From contig OY282379.1 of assembly GCA_958295875.1 (NCBI GenBank), forward strand, positions 2,757,046 to 2,821,045: 64,000 bases of DNA. Direction: 5' to 3'. The notes beneath the pieces are model-generated. The model did not search any database. It was given only the letters and a program-made list of their open reading frames with translations, and had not been told where the DNA came from. The stretch comes from an uncultured Pseudomonadales bacterium. GTDB lineage: Bacteria; Pseudomonadota; Gammaproteobacteria; Pseudomonadales; Azotimanducaceae. Shown here one piece after another: positions 28,291 to 36,315 of this stretch. The first letter of the stretch is position 1. The number at the start of each line of letters is the position of its first letter. The position numbers and the translations under genes were made by a program.

Positions 28291-28608
28291 CTACACTACC
28301 TGCTCCCGCTTCCGGAGACGGCAAGAGTACCAATAGACGGCGCCAAAGGGTAACGGAAAAATCGTCGCGCCGTGTATGGCTACCAGCCAAACTGCATTAG
28401 AGCAGTTGTCGGCAAAAGCCTTGTCTACGATGACCTTGATCAACTGGGCAAAGGATAGGCAAAGTATGACCAACAAAGAGAAGGCAAGGCGGGATTCCCC
28501 AGTGTCGAAGGCCCTGCCATCTTCCATCTTTGCCATCACAGCAGTGAGCATCGCGACGACGATTCCCGTCACGATGTAGAGCGGTGTTGGCGGAAAACAC
28601 TCGCTCAC
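28291..28608 (-). CDS. small three-helix membrane protein of the PLD cassette
   Basis: The 105-residue protein has three hydrophobic stretches: YIVTGIVVAMLTAVMA (11-26), LAFSLLVILCLSFAQLIKV (41-59) and AVWLVAIHGATIFPLPFGAV (72-91). Its tail is basic (RLRKREQVV). Its ATG overlaps the stop of the PLD-like gene (ATGA), so the two proteins are made together and likely work together. Composition is visibly AT-richer than the chromosome around it. I do not recognise the family. Confidence 0.65.
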   Translation of the reverse strand: MSECFPPTPLYIVTGIVVAMLTAVMAKMEDGRAFDTGESRLAFSLLVILCLSFAQLIKVIVDKAFADNCSNAVWLVAIHGATIFPLPFGAVYWYSCRLRKREQVV

Positions 28609-29180
28609 GACGCCTGCGCAGCTTCAAAATCCTGCTCGAAGCGTTCGAGATACTTACCAAACACCCGCTTTCTCGATCGTTGATTGTTTGCCGAACAGTC
28701 AAACAGCTTAAAGTGACGTTCGGGTTGCCCATATTCGTGTTTTGAGAGATGCCCTACTATGCCTGCATCCGCGATTTTGTAGTGGACATCGCCTCGTGGC
28801 CTCCCGCCACGCATGTACCGCACATCTATGCGGGTTGGGAACTCAGAGCGCAACACGTTCACCATCTCAAGGTCTGCTTGTTCATTGAACAGAAACCTAA
28901 CTCTGAGTTTCTTCTGCATCCTGAGTTGCCGCCGAAGCGCACTAATGGCGTCGCCGTCATCGTACACCGTCTGGTGCATCTTGTTGCCATCGTCATGCAC
29001 GATCAAAGTATCCGCCGCTGCATCAACAACGAAGATGAACGCGCGCACAGCGGCGTTGTCGTCGTTGAATCCACTCTGGACATTCATCCGCAAACCGTCT
29101 GCCATCCACCACCACAGAGAAATGGCAGGTGCAACGCCAAGTATGATGATGATGATGGTGACTGTCTCTGGAGTCGTCAT
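28605..29180 (-). CDS. membrane-anchored phospholipase-D-like protein
   Basis: The 191-residue protein has one N-terminal membrane segment (VTIIIIILGVAPAISLWWW, about 6-24) and then a soluble domain of about 150 residues. The segment RGDVHYKIADAGIVG gives H-x-K followed by an acidic residue. KHEYGQPERHFKLFDCS and the closing helix KYLERFEQDFEAA resemble single-HKD PLD-like nucleases or phosphodiesterases, although the HKD motif is degenerate. Start ATG 29180 has GGGGAGG 8-9 nt upstream. It heads the two-gene cassette between the 74-bp repeats. Activity on nucleic acid or phospholipid is inference. Confidence 0.6.
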   Translation of the reverse strand: MTTPETVTIIIIILGVAPAISLWWWMADGLRMNVQSGFNDDNAAVRAFIFVVDAAADTLIVHDDGNKMHQTVYDDGDAISALRRQLRMQKKLRVRFLFNEQADLEMVNVLRSEFPTRIDVRYMRGGRPRGDVHYKIADAGIVGHLSKHEYGQPERHFKLFDCSANNQRSRKRVFGKYLERFEQDFEAAQAS

Positions 29181-29230
29181 TGATGGCCCTCCCCGTGCGC
29201 CACTGCCTTGACAGCGCCTTCACCCATCAA

Positions 29231-29248
29231 TCAGCAGCCGCCTGCTGA
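29231..29248. repeat. perfect hairpin inside the right part of the PLD cassette
   Basis: TCAGCAG (29231-29237) and CTGCTGA (29242-29248) are perfect complements around CCGC. It lies 50 bp upstream of the PLD-like start on that gene's strand. The rest of 29181-29428 shows no gene. It may be a terminator, an operator or an element structure. Confidence 0.35.
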
Positions 29249-29428
29249 GCCACGAAACCATACGGAAACTGGTGCCCATGTCAAGCCGCAGGCGTCCGCC
29301 AACGTCCGCGTCCGGTGGCAACCGAGGTTCAAGCCAATGGTCTTCCGCTGAGGTGCCGGCGCGACGGTTTTCGTGTCGGGAACCCTCCATAAAATGAACG
29401 CGGTAGAGCTTACGCGCCCCTTCTCCCG

Positions 29429-29502
29429 GCTGCCTGTGGCGACGCGGTGGCGATGGGTTGGTCGAAGCGGTCTCGGATCATGCCTGGGGCTGGCTATCGG
29501 CG
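29429..29502 (+). repeat. 74-bp direct repeat, copy 2
   Basis: This copy carries the true 3' end of the small membrane gene (TGA 29478-29480) overlapping an ATG at 29481. That ATG starts a 20-codon remnant of the TPR gene (MIRDRFDQPIATASPQA) before the sequence diverges at 29428. It marks the right border of the PLD cassette. Confidence 0.9.
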
Positions 29503-29834
29503 CTGTGTTTAGCACCCACTGAAGCCGCCGCCGGCCAAGCCACATCTCCGGCCTCCGGCGCCGCACAGGGCTGCCCGCGGCGTTGCGCCCACGCTTCCCG
29601 CAGGCGTCGCCAGCCGCGCCGGCAGTAGTCGATCACTTCCTTGCCCAACAGCAGCACCATGAGCCACCACGTCACCTCGGCGAAGATGAGCGAGCCGGCC
29701 ACCCATGCGGCCTTCGCCGCGGTGCTGATCGGGAAGAACGGGATGAAAGGCAACACCGCCCAGCCGAGGCAGGAGAGCACGAACAGGACATAGCCCGTCG
29801 TCTTGCGCACCGCGCTCAACCACGCTGCCCGCAT
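29478..29834 (-). CDS. small membrane protein with transporter-suffix-like domain
   Basis: The 118-residue protein has two hydrophobic hairpin segments: TTGYVLFVLSCLGWAVLPFI then PFFPISTAAKAAWVAGSLIF, then EVTWWLMVLLLGKEVIDYCRR. This 'P-F-x-P-x-s-t-a-x-K-a' hairpin followed by 'GKEV' is typical of the domain known as transporter suffix, found alone or after carriers. ATG 29834 is favoured by GGAGCGG 5 nt upstream over an adjacent GTG. Its last codons lie in repeat copy 2, and its stop overlaps the start of the TPR remnant. Confidence 0.65.
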   Translation of the reverse strand: MRAAWLSAVRKTTGYVLFVLSCLGWAVLPFIPFFPISTAAKAAWVAGSLIFAEVTWWLMVLLLGKEVIDYCRRGWRRLREAWAQRRGQPCAAPEAGDVAWPAAASVGAKHSADSQPQA

Positions 29835-29915
29835 CACCGCTCCAAGCCCGTTGCACCGCGTCAGCCTTCACTCCATCATAGAGCAACTTGCGGCAAGCTC
29901 TGCGGAGGCAGGCGC

Positions 29916-30773
29916 GTGGAAGTCACCCCCTTGCAAGCCGGTTGCGGCGCCGAGATCCACGGTGTGGACTTGAATGCCCTTTCAGACGGCGAAGCGCAAG
30001 CCATTGCGGACGCCCATGCCGAATACGGCGTGGTCTTCCTGCGCGGCCAACGGCTGACGCCGGCGGCGCAGTTGCGCGCCGCGCAGCGGTTCGGCGCCGT
30101 CAACGTCAACCGCTTCTTCACACCCATCGAGGAGGAGCCGCGGGTGGCGCTGGTGCTGAAAGAGCCGCAGCACGAGACCAACATCGGCGGCGGCTGGCAT
30201 ACGGACCACTCGTATGACAACGCGCCGGCGATGGGTTCGATGCTCTACGCCGTCGAGGTGCCGTCGCGCGGCGGCGACACCCTGTTCGCCAACATGTACA
30301 CGGCCTACGAATCGCTCTCCGAAGGGCTCAAGGAGACGCTGCTGGGGCTGCGAGCGGTGCATTCCAGCCGGCATGTGTTCGGTGCGCAGGGCGCCTACCA
30401 CGAGCGAGGGCGGGACGACCGCTATCACAACCCGGCGCTGGCCACGCAAGATGCGGTGCATCCGGTGGTCATCCGCCACCCGCGCTCTGGCCGCGCTGCG
30501 TTGTATGTCAACCCCGGCTTCACGCTGCGGTTCGATGGCTGGACGGAGCTGGAATCGCGCCCGTTGCTGGAGGCGCTGTATCGCGCCGCGGCGCGCCCGG
30601 AGCACACCTGCCGGTTCCGTTGGGAACCCGGCAGCGTCGCATTCTGGGACAACCGCGCCACTTGGCACTGCGCGCTGAACGATTACCCCGGCGAGCGGCG
30701 GCGGATGCATCGGGTCACGTTGGATGGCCCAGCCTTGGGCGCTTATCGCACGGAGGCGCCGCTCGCGGCCTGA
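29916..30773 (+). CDS. TauD/TfdA-family Fe(II)/2-oxoglutarate dioxygenase
   Basis: The 285-residue protein has the TauD iron motif H95-x-D97 in GGGWHTDHSY. The distal His lies in NRATWHCALNDY and the 2-oxoglutarate Arg in the following RRMHRVTLDG. The opening VTPLQAGCGAEIHGVDL is standard for the family. Substrates include taurine, 2,4-D, sulfate esters and others; none can be assigned. GTG 29916 follows GCGGAGGC and gives the normal N-terminus. The open frame upstream crosses the divergent membrane gene and is not used. Confidence 0.9.
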   Translation: MEVTPLQAGCGAEIHGVDLNALSDGEAQAIADAHAEYGVVFLRGQRLTPAAQLRAAQRFGAVNVNRFFTPIEEEPRVALVLKEPQHETNIGGGWHTDHSYDNAPAMGSMLYAVEVPSRGGDTLFANMYTAYESLSEGLKETLLGLRAVHSSRHVFGAQGAYHERGRDDRYHNPALATQDAVHPVVIRHPRSGRAALYVNPGFTLRFDGWTELESRPLLEALYRAAARPEHTCRFRWEPGSVAFWDNRATWHCALNDYPGERRRMHRVTLDGPALGAYRTEAPLAA

Positions 30774-30903
30774 TCCCCGCGGCGCCAAGCGCCCCGCCAA
30801 CTTCGTGCCGGCCGCGCTAGCCGTCGCCGGCCACCGGCCGAGCGGCAGCGTCCGTCAAAGTGTGGCAATCTGCCGCCCGAAGTCCTCCTCACGAGAGAAC
30901 GGC

Positions 30904-32166
30904 ATGGCGAAGCTCAAGTTCGGGGCGTTTCTCGCACCCCACCATCCGATTGGCGAACACCCCACGCTGCAGCTGCAGAACGATTTGGAGGTCGTGCAGC
31001 ACTTAGACCGGCTGGGTTACGACGAGTTCTGGTGCGGCGAGCACCATTCCACGGGCTGGGAAGTGATCGCTTCGCCGGAGTTGTTCCTTGCCGCCGCTGC
31101 GGAGCGCACGCAGCGCATTCGCCTCGGCACCGGCGTCGTCTCGTTGCCGTACCACCATCCGTTCATGGTGGCGCAGCGTCTGGTGCAGTTAGACCATCAG
31201 AGCCGCGGCCGCGTCATCTTCGGCTCCGGGCCGGGCGCGCTGCCGTCGGATGCCCACACCCTCGGCGTGGACCCGATGGTGCTGCGCGACCGTCAAGATG
31301 AGGCGATGGGGGTGATTCGCCGCTTGTTCGAGGGCGGAGACCGCTTCAGCCACGAATCCGAGTGGTTCACGCTGCGCGACGCGAAGCTGCAGCTCCTGCC
31401 GGTGCAGGACGACATGGAGTTCGCCGTGGCCTCCCTCGTCAGCCCGTCCGGCATGACGCTGGCCGGCAAGCACGGCACCGGCGTGCTGTCCATCGGCTCT
31501 ACCACCACCGCCGGCCTGCAAGCCCTGCCGCTGCAATGGAGTTTCGCCGAGGAATCGGCCGCCAAGCACGGCCAGATGGTGGACCGCGCCAACTGGCGCA
31601 TCGTCCTGAGCTGGCACATCGCCGAGACCCGGGACGCGGCGCGCCGCCAAGCCCGGGACGGCCTCATGCACCACATCAACGACTACACGACGGGCACTTT
31701 GGCCGCCGGCGTGGGCCCCAAATTCGCGAACGGCGACGAAGCGGTGGACGCCACGGCGTTCGGCGACGGGGCGGTGAACGTCATCGGCACGCCGGACGAT
31801 CTGGTGACGCGCATCCAGGAAATGCAGGCGTTGACCGGCGGCTTCGGCTGCGTCATCGGTTTCGCGCACGACTGGGCGAACCGCGAGGACACCCTGCGCA
31901 GTTGGGATTTGGTTGCCCGCTATGTGATGCCGAAGGTGAATGGCCTGCTCGACGGCTATGAGGAATCCAACGCCTTCGTCATCGAGCACCGCGACGCTTG
32001 GAATCGCGCCGGCGCCGCGATCATGAGCAAGATCCAAGAGAACAAGCGCGCCGCCGCCGCCATGCAGGAACAGCCGGCGAACGCGCTCTCCGCGCTCACG
32101 GCGCACTCGGCTTCGGAAATGGATGCGGCGGCGGAAGCGGCATCGGAGGAGCAGCCAGCGGGCTGA
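30904..32166 (+). CDS. LLM-class flavin-dependent oxidoreductase (luciferase-like monooxygenase)
   Basis: The 420-residue TIM-barrel protein begins KLKFGAFLAPHHPIGEHP and contains DEFWCGEHHSTGWE and RIRLGTGVVSLPYHHPFMVA, hallmarks of bacterial luciferase-type monooxygenases related to limonene monooxygenases. They use FMNH2 or F420 supplied by a separate reductase, which is not adjacent. The C-terminal 60 residues are Ala/Glu-rich and probably disordered. ATG 30904 follows AGAACGGC; longer upstream frames overlap the dioxygenase gene. Confidence 0.88.
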   Translation: MAKLKFGAFLAPHHPIGEHPTLQLQNDLEVVQHLDRLGYDEFWCGEHHSTGWEVIASPELFLAAAAERTQRIRLGTGVVSLPYHHPFMVAQRLVQLDHQSRGRVIFGSGPGALPSDAHTLGVDPMVLRDRQDEAMGVIRRLFEGGDRFSHESEWFTLRDAKLQLLPVQDDMEFAVASLVSPSGMTLAGKHGTGVLSIGSTTTAGLQALPLQWSFAEESAAKHGQMVDRANWRIVLSWHIAETRDAARRQARDGLMHHINDYTTGTLAAGVGPKFANGDEAVDATAFGDGAVNVIGTPDDLVTRIQEMQALTGGFGCVIGFAHDWANREDTLRSWDLVARYVMPKVNGLLDGYEESNAFVIEHRDAWNRAGAAIMSKIQENKRAAAAMQEQPANALSALTAHSASEMDAAAEAASEEQPAG

Positions 32167-32276
32167 CCTGCCGCCAGCGTCGCCGCAAGGCGCGGCAACC
32201 GAGCGCTCGGGCGCCTTTGGCGCGGCACCCCGGCTGGGGGCCGGGGCGGGACATGGGCGGAGGGTGGGACAGGCAC

Positions 32277-32304
32277 TTGAAACTCGCCACTGCGCCCCTA
32301 CTAT
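32277..32304 (+). promoter_or_regulatory. promoter of the gliding-type ABC operon
   Basis: TTGAAA (32277-32282), a 16-bp spacer and TACTAT (32299-32304) precede the ATPase start at 32361. It lies in the 194-bp gap after the LLM gene. Confidence 0.5.
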
Positions 32305-32360
32305 AGGCGCCGCCCCAAGTTCCGGGGCGGCAGACAACAATCGCGAAGGAGCCTTCGAAC

Positions 32361-33281
32361 GTGATCGAAGCCGACAATCTGACACGCCGCTTTGGCGAAA
32401 CGGTGGCGGTGGACTCGGTGAGTTTTTCGATTGGCAGCGGCGAAATCGTCGGCTTGCTGGGGCACAACGGCGCCGGCAAAACCACGATCATGAAGATTCT
32501 CACCGGCTATCTGGAGCCGAGCGCCGGCTCCGCGCAGATCGATGGCTGCGATGTCACCGAAGAACGCGCCGCGGTGCAGGCAAACGTGGGCTACCTGCCC
32601 GAAAACGTCCCCCTCTACCACGATATGACGGTGCTGGACTACTTGGAGTTCGCGGCCACCGTGCGCGGCATTCCCGCGGCGCGGCGGCGCGGCGCCATCC
32701 GCGAGGCAGTGGTGGCAACCGGCTTGGGAGACCGCGCCTTGGATGTCATCGGCACGTTGTCGCGGGGCTACCGGCAACGGGTGGGCGTGGCGCAGGCCAT
32801 CGTGCATGAGCCGCGCTTCCTGATCCTCGACGAGCCGACCAGCGGGCTTGACCCTGGGCAGACGGCCGGCATGAGAGATCTCATCCGCCGCTTGGCGCGC
32901 CAAGCCACCATCATCCTGTCCACGCACATCATGCAAGAGGTGGATGCGGTATGTGGGCGCGTGATGATTCTGCGCGCCGGGAAACTGGCGCTCGACGCGC
33001 GCCTTGCGGATTTGCAGGCGAGCCACCGGCTGCATGTCGGCACGACGGCTTCGCGGGACACAGTGCAACAAGCAGTGGGGGATTTTGCTCGCGTCGCCAG
33101 CAGCGACTTCGCCCGTGCCGCGTTCCTCTCCTTCGACGGCGAACTGACGCGGGAGCACGCGGCGGAAGTGGCGCGGCGGCTGGCCGCCGCGGGGGTGGAG
33201 TTCCACTCCTTGCAGCCGGAGCAGCGGGATCTTGAAACCGTGTTTCGGCATGTCAGCGCGGGGGGCAGCGTTGATGTTTGA
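32361..33281 (+). CDS. ABC transporter ATP-binding protein (GldA-like)
   Basis: The 306-residue ATPase has Walker A GHNGAGKTT, the signature LSRGYRQRVG and Walker B FLILDEPTSGLDP, with the H-switch in STHIMQE. It resembles GldA/NatA-type ATPases that power ABC-2 permeases. Its stop overlaps the permease start by 8 bp. In this group, the ATPase, ABC-2 permease, GldG-like protein and DUF4340 protein form one machine, of uncertain cargo outside gliding bacteria. Confidence 0.92.
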   Translation: MIEADNLTRRFGETVAVDSVSFSIGSGEIVGLLGHNGAGKTTIMKILTGYLEPSAGSAQIDGCDVTEERAAVQANVGYLPENVPLYHDMTVLDYLEFAATVRGIPAARRRGAIREAVVATGLGDRALDVIGTLSRGYRQRVGVAQAIVHEPRFLILDEPTSGLDPGQTAGMRDLIRRLARQATIILSTHIMQEVDAVCGRVMILRAGKLALDARLADLQASHRLHVGTTASRDTVQQAVGDFARVASSDFARAAFLSFDGELTREHAAEVARRLAAAGVEFHSLQPEQRDLETVFRHVSAGGSVDV

Positions 33282-36200
33282 GAGCGTCACCGCCGTCGCC
33301 CGCAAGGAGCTCGGCCAATTCTTCGGCTCGCCCATCGGCTACTTGTTCCTGTTGGCCTACTTGGGCGTCACGCTGTTCGTCTTCTTCTGGGGCGAGGCGT
33401 TCTTCGCGCGCAACATCGCCGATGTGCGGCCCATGTTCGAGTGGCTGCCGATCTTGCTGATCTTCCTCTCCGCGGCGCTCACCATGCGCCTGTGGAGCGA
33501 CGAGCGGCGCAGCGGCACGCTGGAGTTCGTCGTCACCGTGCCGGTCTCCGCGTGGCGCTTCGTCGTCGGCAAGTTCTTCGCCTGCTGGGCGCTGCTCGCA
33601 TTGGCCTTGGTCATGACGCTGCCCTTGGCGCTGACGGTGGGCGCCATTGGAGACTTGGATTGGGGGCCGGTGCTCGCCGGCTATCTCGCCGCCGCGCTCT
33701 TGGGCGCCGCCTACATCGCGGTTGGCCTGTATGTGAGCGCGCAAACGGACAACCAGATCGTCGCGCTCATTCTGGCCACGTTCCTCTGCGGCGCCTTCTA
33801 TCTCGTTGGCAGCCCGGCCGTGGTGGAACTGTTCAACAACGAGATTGGCGAGGCGCTGCGTGGCTTCGGCGCCGGCGCGCGCTTCGAGTCCATCGCGCGC
33901 GGCGTGTTGGACCTGCGGGATCTTTACTACTACGGGTCCCTCGCCGCGGTTTTCTTGGCGCTCAACGTCTATGTGGTGGAGCGCCACGGCTGGGCTGCGG
34001 ATGGCGATCAAGCCCGGCACCGGCGGGCGCAGCGCGTCACCGCCTTGGTGGTGCTCAACGTGGTGGCCGCGAATGTGTGGCTGGCCGGCGTCAGCTTCCT
34101 GCGCTGGGACACCACCGAAGGCGATCAGTACTCCATCTCAGAAGCCACCCGTTCCTACCTCGCGCAACTGCGGGAGCCGCTCTTGGTGCGTGGCTACTTC
34201 AGCGCCAAGACCCACCCGCTGCTCGCCCCGTTGGCGCCGCGCCTCAAAGACTTGCTGCGTGAATACGAAGTGGCCGCAGACGGCAAGCTCCGCTTGGAGC
34301 TCGTGGATCCAGCGGACGACCCGGAGGCCGAAGACGAGGCCAACACCAAGTACGGCATCCGGCCCGTGCCGTTCCAAGTGGCGGACCGCTACCAGGCGAG
34401 CCTCGTCAACTCCTACTTCGACGTGCTCATCCAATACGGTGACGAATACGAGACATTGGGCTTCCGCGACTTGATCGAGGTGAAGGTGCGTGGCGAGGCA
34501 GACCTCGACGTGCGCCTGCGCAACCCGGAGTACGACTTGACGCGCAGCATCAAGAAGGTGCTGTACGGCTTCCAGGGCGGGGGCAGCATCTTCGACAGCG
34601 TGGCCAGCCCGGTGACGTTCACCGGCTACATCTCCGCGGACGACCGGCTGCCGCCGACGTTGGCGGCCTTGAAGGCAGACCTTGCGGGGGTGCTCGACGA
34701 GTTGCAGGCCGCGTCCGGCGGCAAGCTCAGCACGGAGGTTCGCGACCCAGAGGCGGGGGACGGCGCATTGGCCGTGGAAATCCAAGAGCGCTACGGCTTT
34801 GCGCCGATGGCGGCGAGCCTCTTCGACGCCAACACATTCTATTTCTACCTCACCTTGTCGGATGGCGAGACGGTGCTGCCGATGCCGATTCCGGAAGCCT
34901 TCGACGCGGATGGCTTGAAGCGGGGCATCGAGGAAGGCTTGAAGCGCTTTGCGGACGGCTTGCTGCAAACGGTGGCCGTCCATGCGCCCACGCCGCCGAA
35001 TCCCTACATGCAGCAGCAGATGCCGACGCCGCCGGGGAACCAGTTTGGCGAGCTGCAGCAGTTCCTGCGGGCAGACTTCGACGTCGAGAGCGCTTCGCTT
35101 GAAGATGGTGGCGCCATCGCCGCGGACGCCGGCGTGCTGCTGGTGGCTGGGCCGCAAGGGTTGGATGACAGGCAAGTGTTCGCCGTCGATCAGTTCCTGA
35201 TGCGCGGCGGCACCGTGGTGGTGTTGAGCGGTGCCTACGATGTGAGCCTGAGCGGGCAATTCCTGAATGCAACGCCGGCGGACAGCGGGCTGGACGCTTG
35301 GCTCGCGCACCACGGCGTGACCATCGACGACGCCCTCGTCATGGACCCCCGCAACGCGGCCTTCCCGGTGCCGGTGCAACGGCAAGTGGGCGGCTTCACG
35401 TTTCAGGAACTGGTCATGCTGGACTATCCGTACTTCGTCGATGTGCGTGATGCGGGGCTGAACGCGGACGTCGCCGCGATTGCGGAGTTGCCCCAGGTGA
35501 CGGTGCCGTGGGGTTCCCCGGTGGATGTGGACGCAGAGGTCAACGCTGGCCGCGTGGTGATGGCGTTGCTCACGAGTTCGCCAGATTCGTGGCGCTCTGC
35601 CTCCACGGAACTGATGCCGCGCATCAGCGAGACGGGCCTCGCGGCGTTCCAGCCCGATGGCCCGGTGGGCGCGAATCCGCTGGCGGTGATGATCGAGGGG
35701 CGCTTCGACTCGTTCTTCGAGGAATCACCGCTGCTCGCGGCCGCCGCCGAGGCCGCGGCCGCCGAGGCCGCGGCCGCCGAGGCAGAGGGCGACGCGCTGG
35801 CCGATGCGTCCGATGAAGCCGGGCAAGGGGCCGCGGACGCCGCCGCGGGCGCAGATGACGACTTGTTGGCGGATGCGGCTGGGCATGACGATACAGACGC
35901 CGCAGACGCCGAGGAGGCAGCCGATGATGACGCCGCGGACTTGGGCGACATCGGCAGCGTCATCGCCCGTTCCCCGGAGTCGGCGCGGCTCATCGTCGCC
36001 GGCTCGGCCGCGTTCGTGGACGATCAGACGCTGCGCATGATGGGTTCCGCGGATGGCACGGTGTACACCAACTCCATTCAGCTCATTGCCAACCTCGTGG
36101 ATTTGTCGGTGGAGGATCAAGCGCTGCTCAGCATCCGCAGCCGCGGCCACTTCAACCGCACATTGCCGTCCATGCCTGAAGACCGGCAGCGCGTGTGGGA

Positions 36201-36315
36201 ATACATCAACTACGGCGTCGCCGCGCTCGCCGTGTTTGGCGCCTTCGGCGTGAATGCTGGCCGCCGCGCGCGTCGCCGCCAAGCGCAAGCGCAGTGGCTG
36301 AAGGAGCGGGCATGA
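33274..36315 (+). CDS. fused ABC-2 permease / GldG-like protein (GldF-GldG fusion)
   Basis: This 1013-residue protein joins two usually separate subunits. Residues 1 to about 245 form an ABC-2 permease (KELGQFFGSPIGYLFLLAYL onwards, six helices). After a transmembrane stretch near VTALVVLNVVAANVWLAGV, the GldG-type extracytoplasmic domain follows (GDQYSISEATRSYLAQL, ARYRF-like folds). A final helix (YGVAALAVFGAFGVNAG) and basic tail end it. A low-complexity Ala/Glu/Asp stretch of about 70 residues (near 820-890) interrupts the GldG part. ATG 33274 overlaps the ATPase stop, and its own stop overlaps the DUF4340 start (ATGA). Confidence 0.85.
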   Translation: MFESVTAVARKELGQFFGSPIGYLFLLAYLGVTLFVFFWGEAFFARNIADVRPMFEWLPILLIFLSAALTMRLWSDERRSGTLEFVVTVPVSAWRFVVGKFFACWALLALALVMTLPLALTVGAIGDLDWGPVLAGYLAAALLGAAYIAVGLYVSAQTDNQIVALILATFLCGAFYLVGSPAVVELFNNEIGEALRGFGAGARFESIARGVLDLRDLYYYGSLAAVFLALNVYVVERHGWAADGDQARHRRAQRVTALVVLNVVAANVWLAGVSFLRWDTTEGDQYSISEATRSYLAQLREPLLVRGYFSAKTHPLLAPLAPRLKDLLREYEVAADGKLRLELVDPADDPEAEDEANTKYGIRPVPFQVADRYQASLVNSYFDVLIQYGDEYETLGFRDLIEVKVRGEADLDVRLRNPEYDLTRSIKKVLYGFQGGGSIFDSVASPVTFTGYISADDRLPPTLAALKADLAGVLDELQAASGGKLSTEVRDPEAGDGALAVEIQERYGFAPMAASLFDANTFYFYLTLSDGETVLPMPIPEAFDADGLKRGIEEGLKRFADGLLQTVAVHAPTPPNPYMQQQMPTPPGNQFGELQQFLRADFDVESASLEDGGAIAADAGVLLVAGPQGLDDRQVFAVDQFLMRGGTVVVLSGAYDVSLSGQFLNATPADSGLDAWLAHHGVTIDDALVMDPRNAAFPVPVQRQVGGFTFQELVMLDYPYFVDVRDAGLNADVAAIAELPQVTVPWGSPVDVDAEVNAGRVVMALLTSSPDSWRSASTELMPRISETGLAAFQPDGPVGANPLAVMIEGRFDSFFEESPLLAAAAEAAAAEAAAAEAEGDALADASDEAGQGAADAAAGADDDLLADAAGHDDTDAADAEEAADDDAADLGDIGSVIARSPESARLIVAGSAAFVDDQTLRMMGSADGTVYTNSIQLIANLVDLSVEDQALLSIRSRGHFNRTLPSMPEDRQRVWEYINYGVAALAVFGAFGVNAGRRARRRQAQAQWLKERA
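35739..35782 (+). repeat. 15-bp tandem repeat inside the GldF-GldG gene
   Basis: About three copies of the unit GCCGCCGAGGCCGCG encode a run of AAAAE pentapeptides. It opens the acidic low-complexity linker. Copy number could vary by slippage without changing frame, since the unit is a multiple of three. Confidence 0.7.

Noticed and set aside
28192..29248. Hairpins at 28192 and 29231 as IS200/IS605-type element ends
   Set aside because: They lie at unequal distances from the 74-bp repeats and no HUH transposase is present, so that model has no support.
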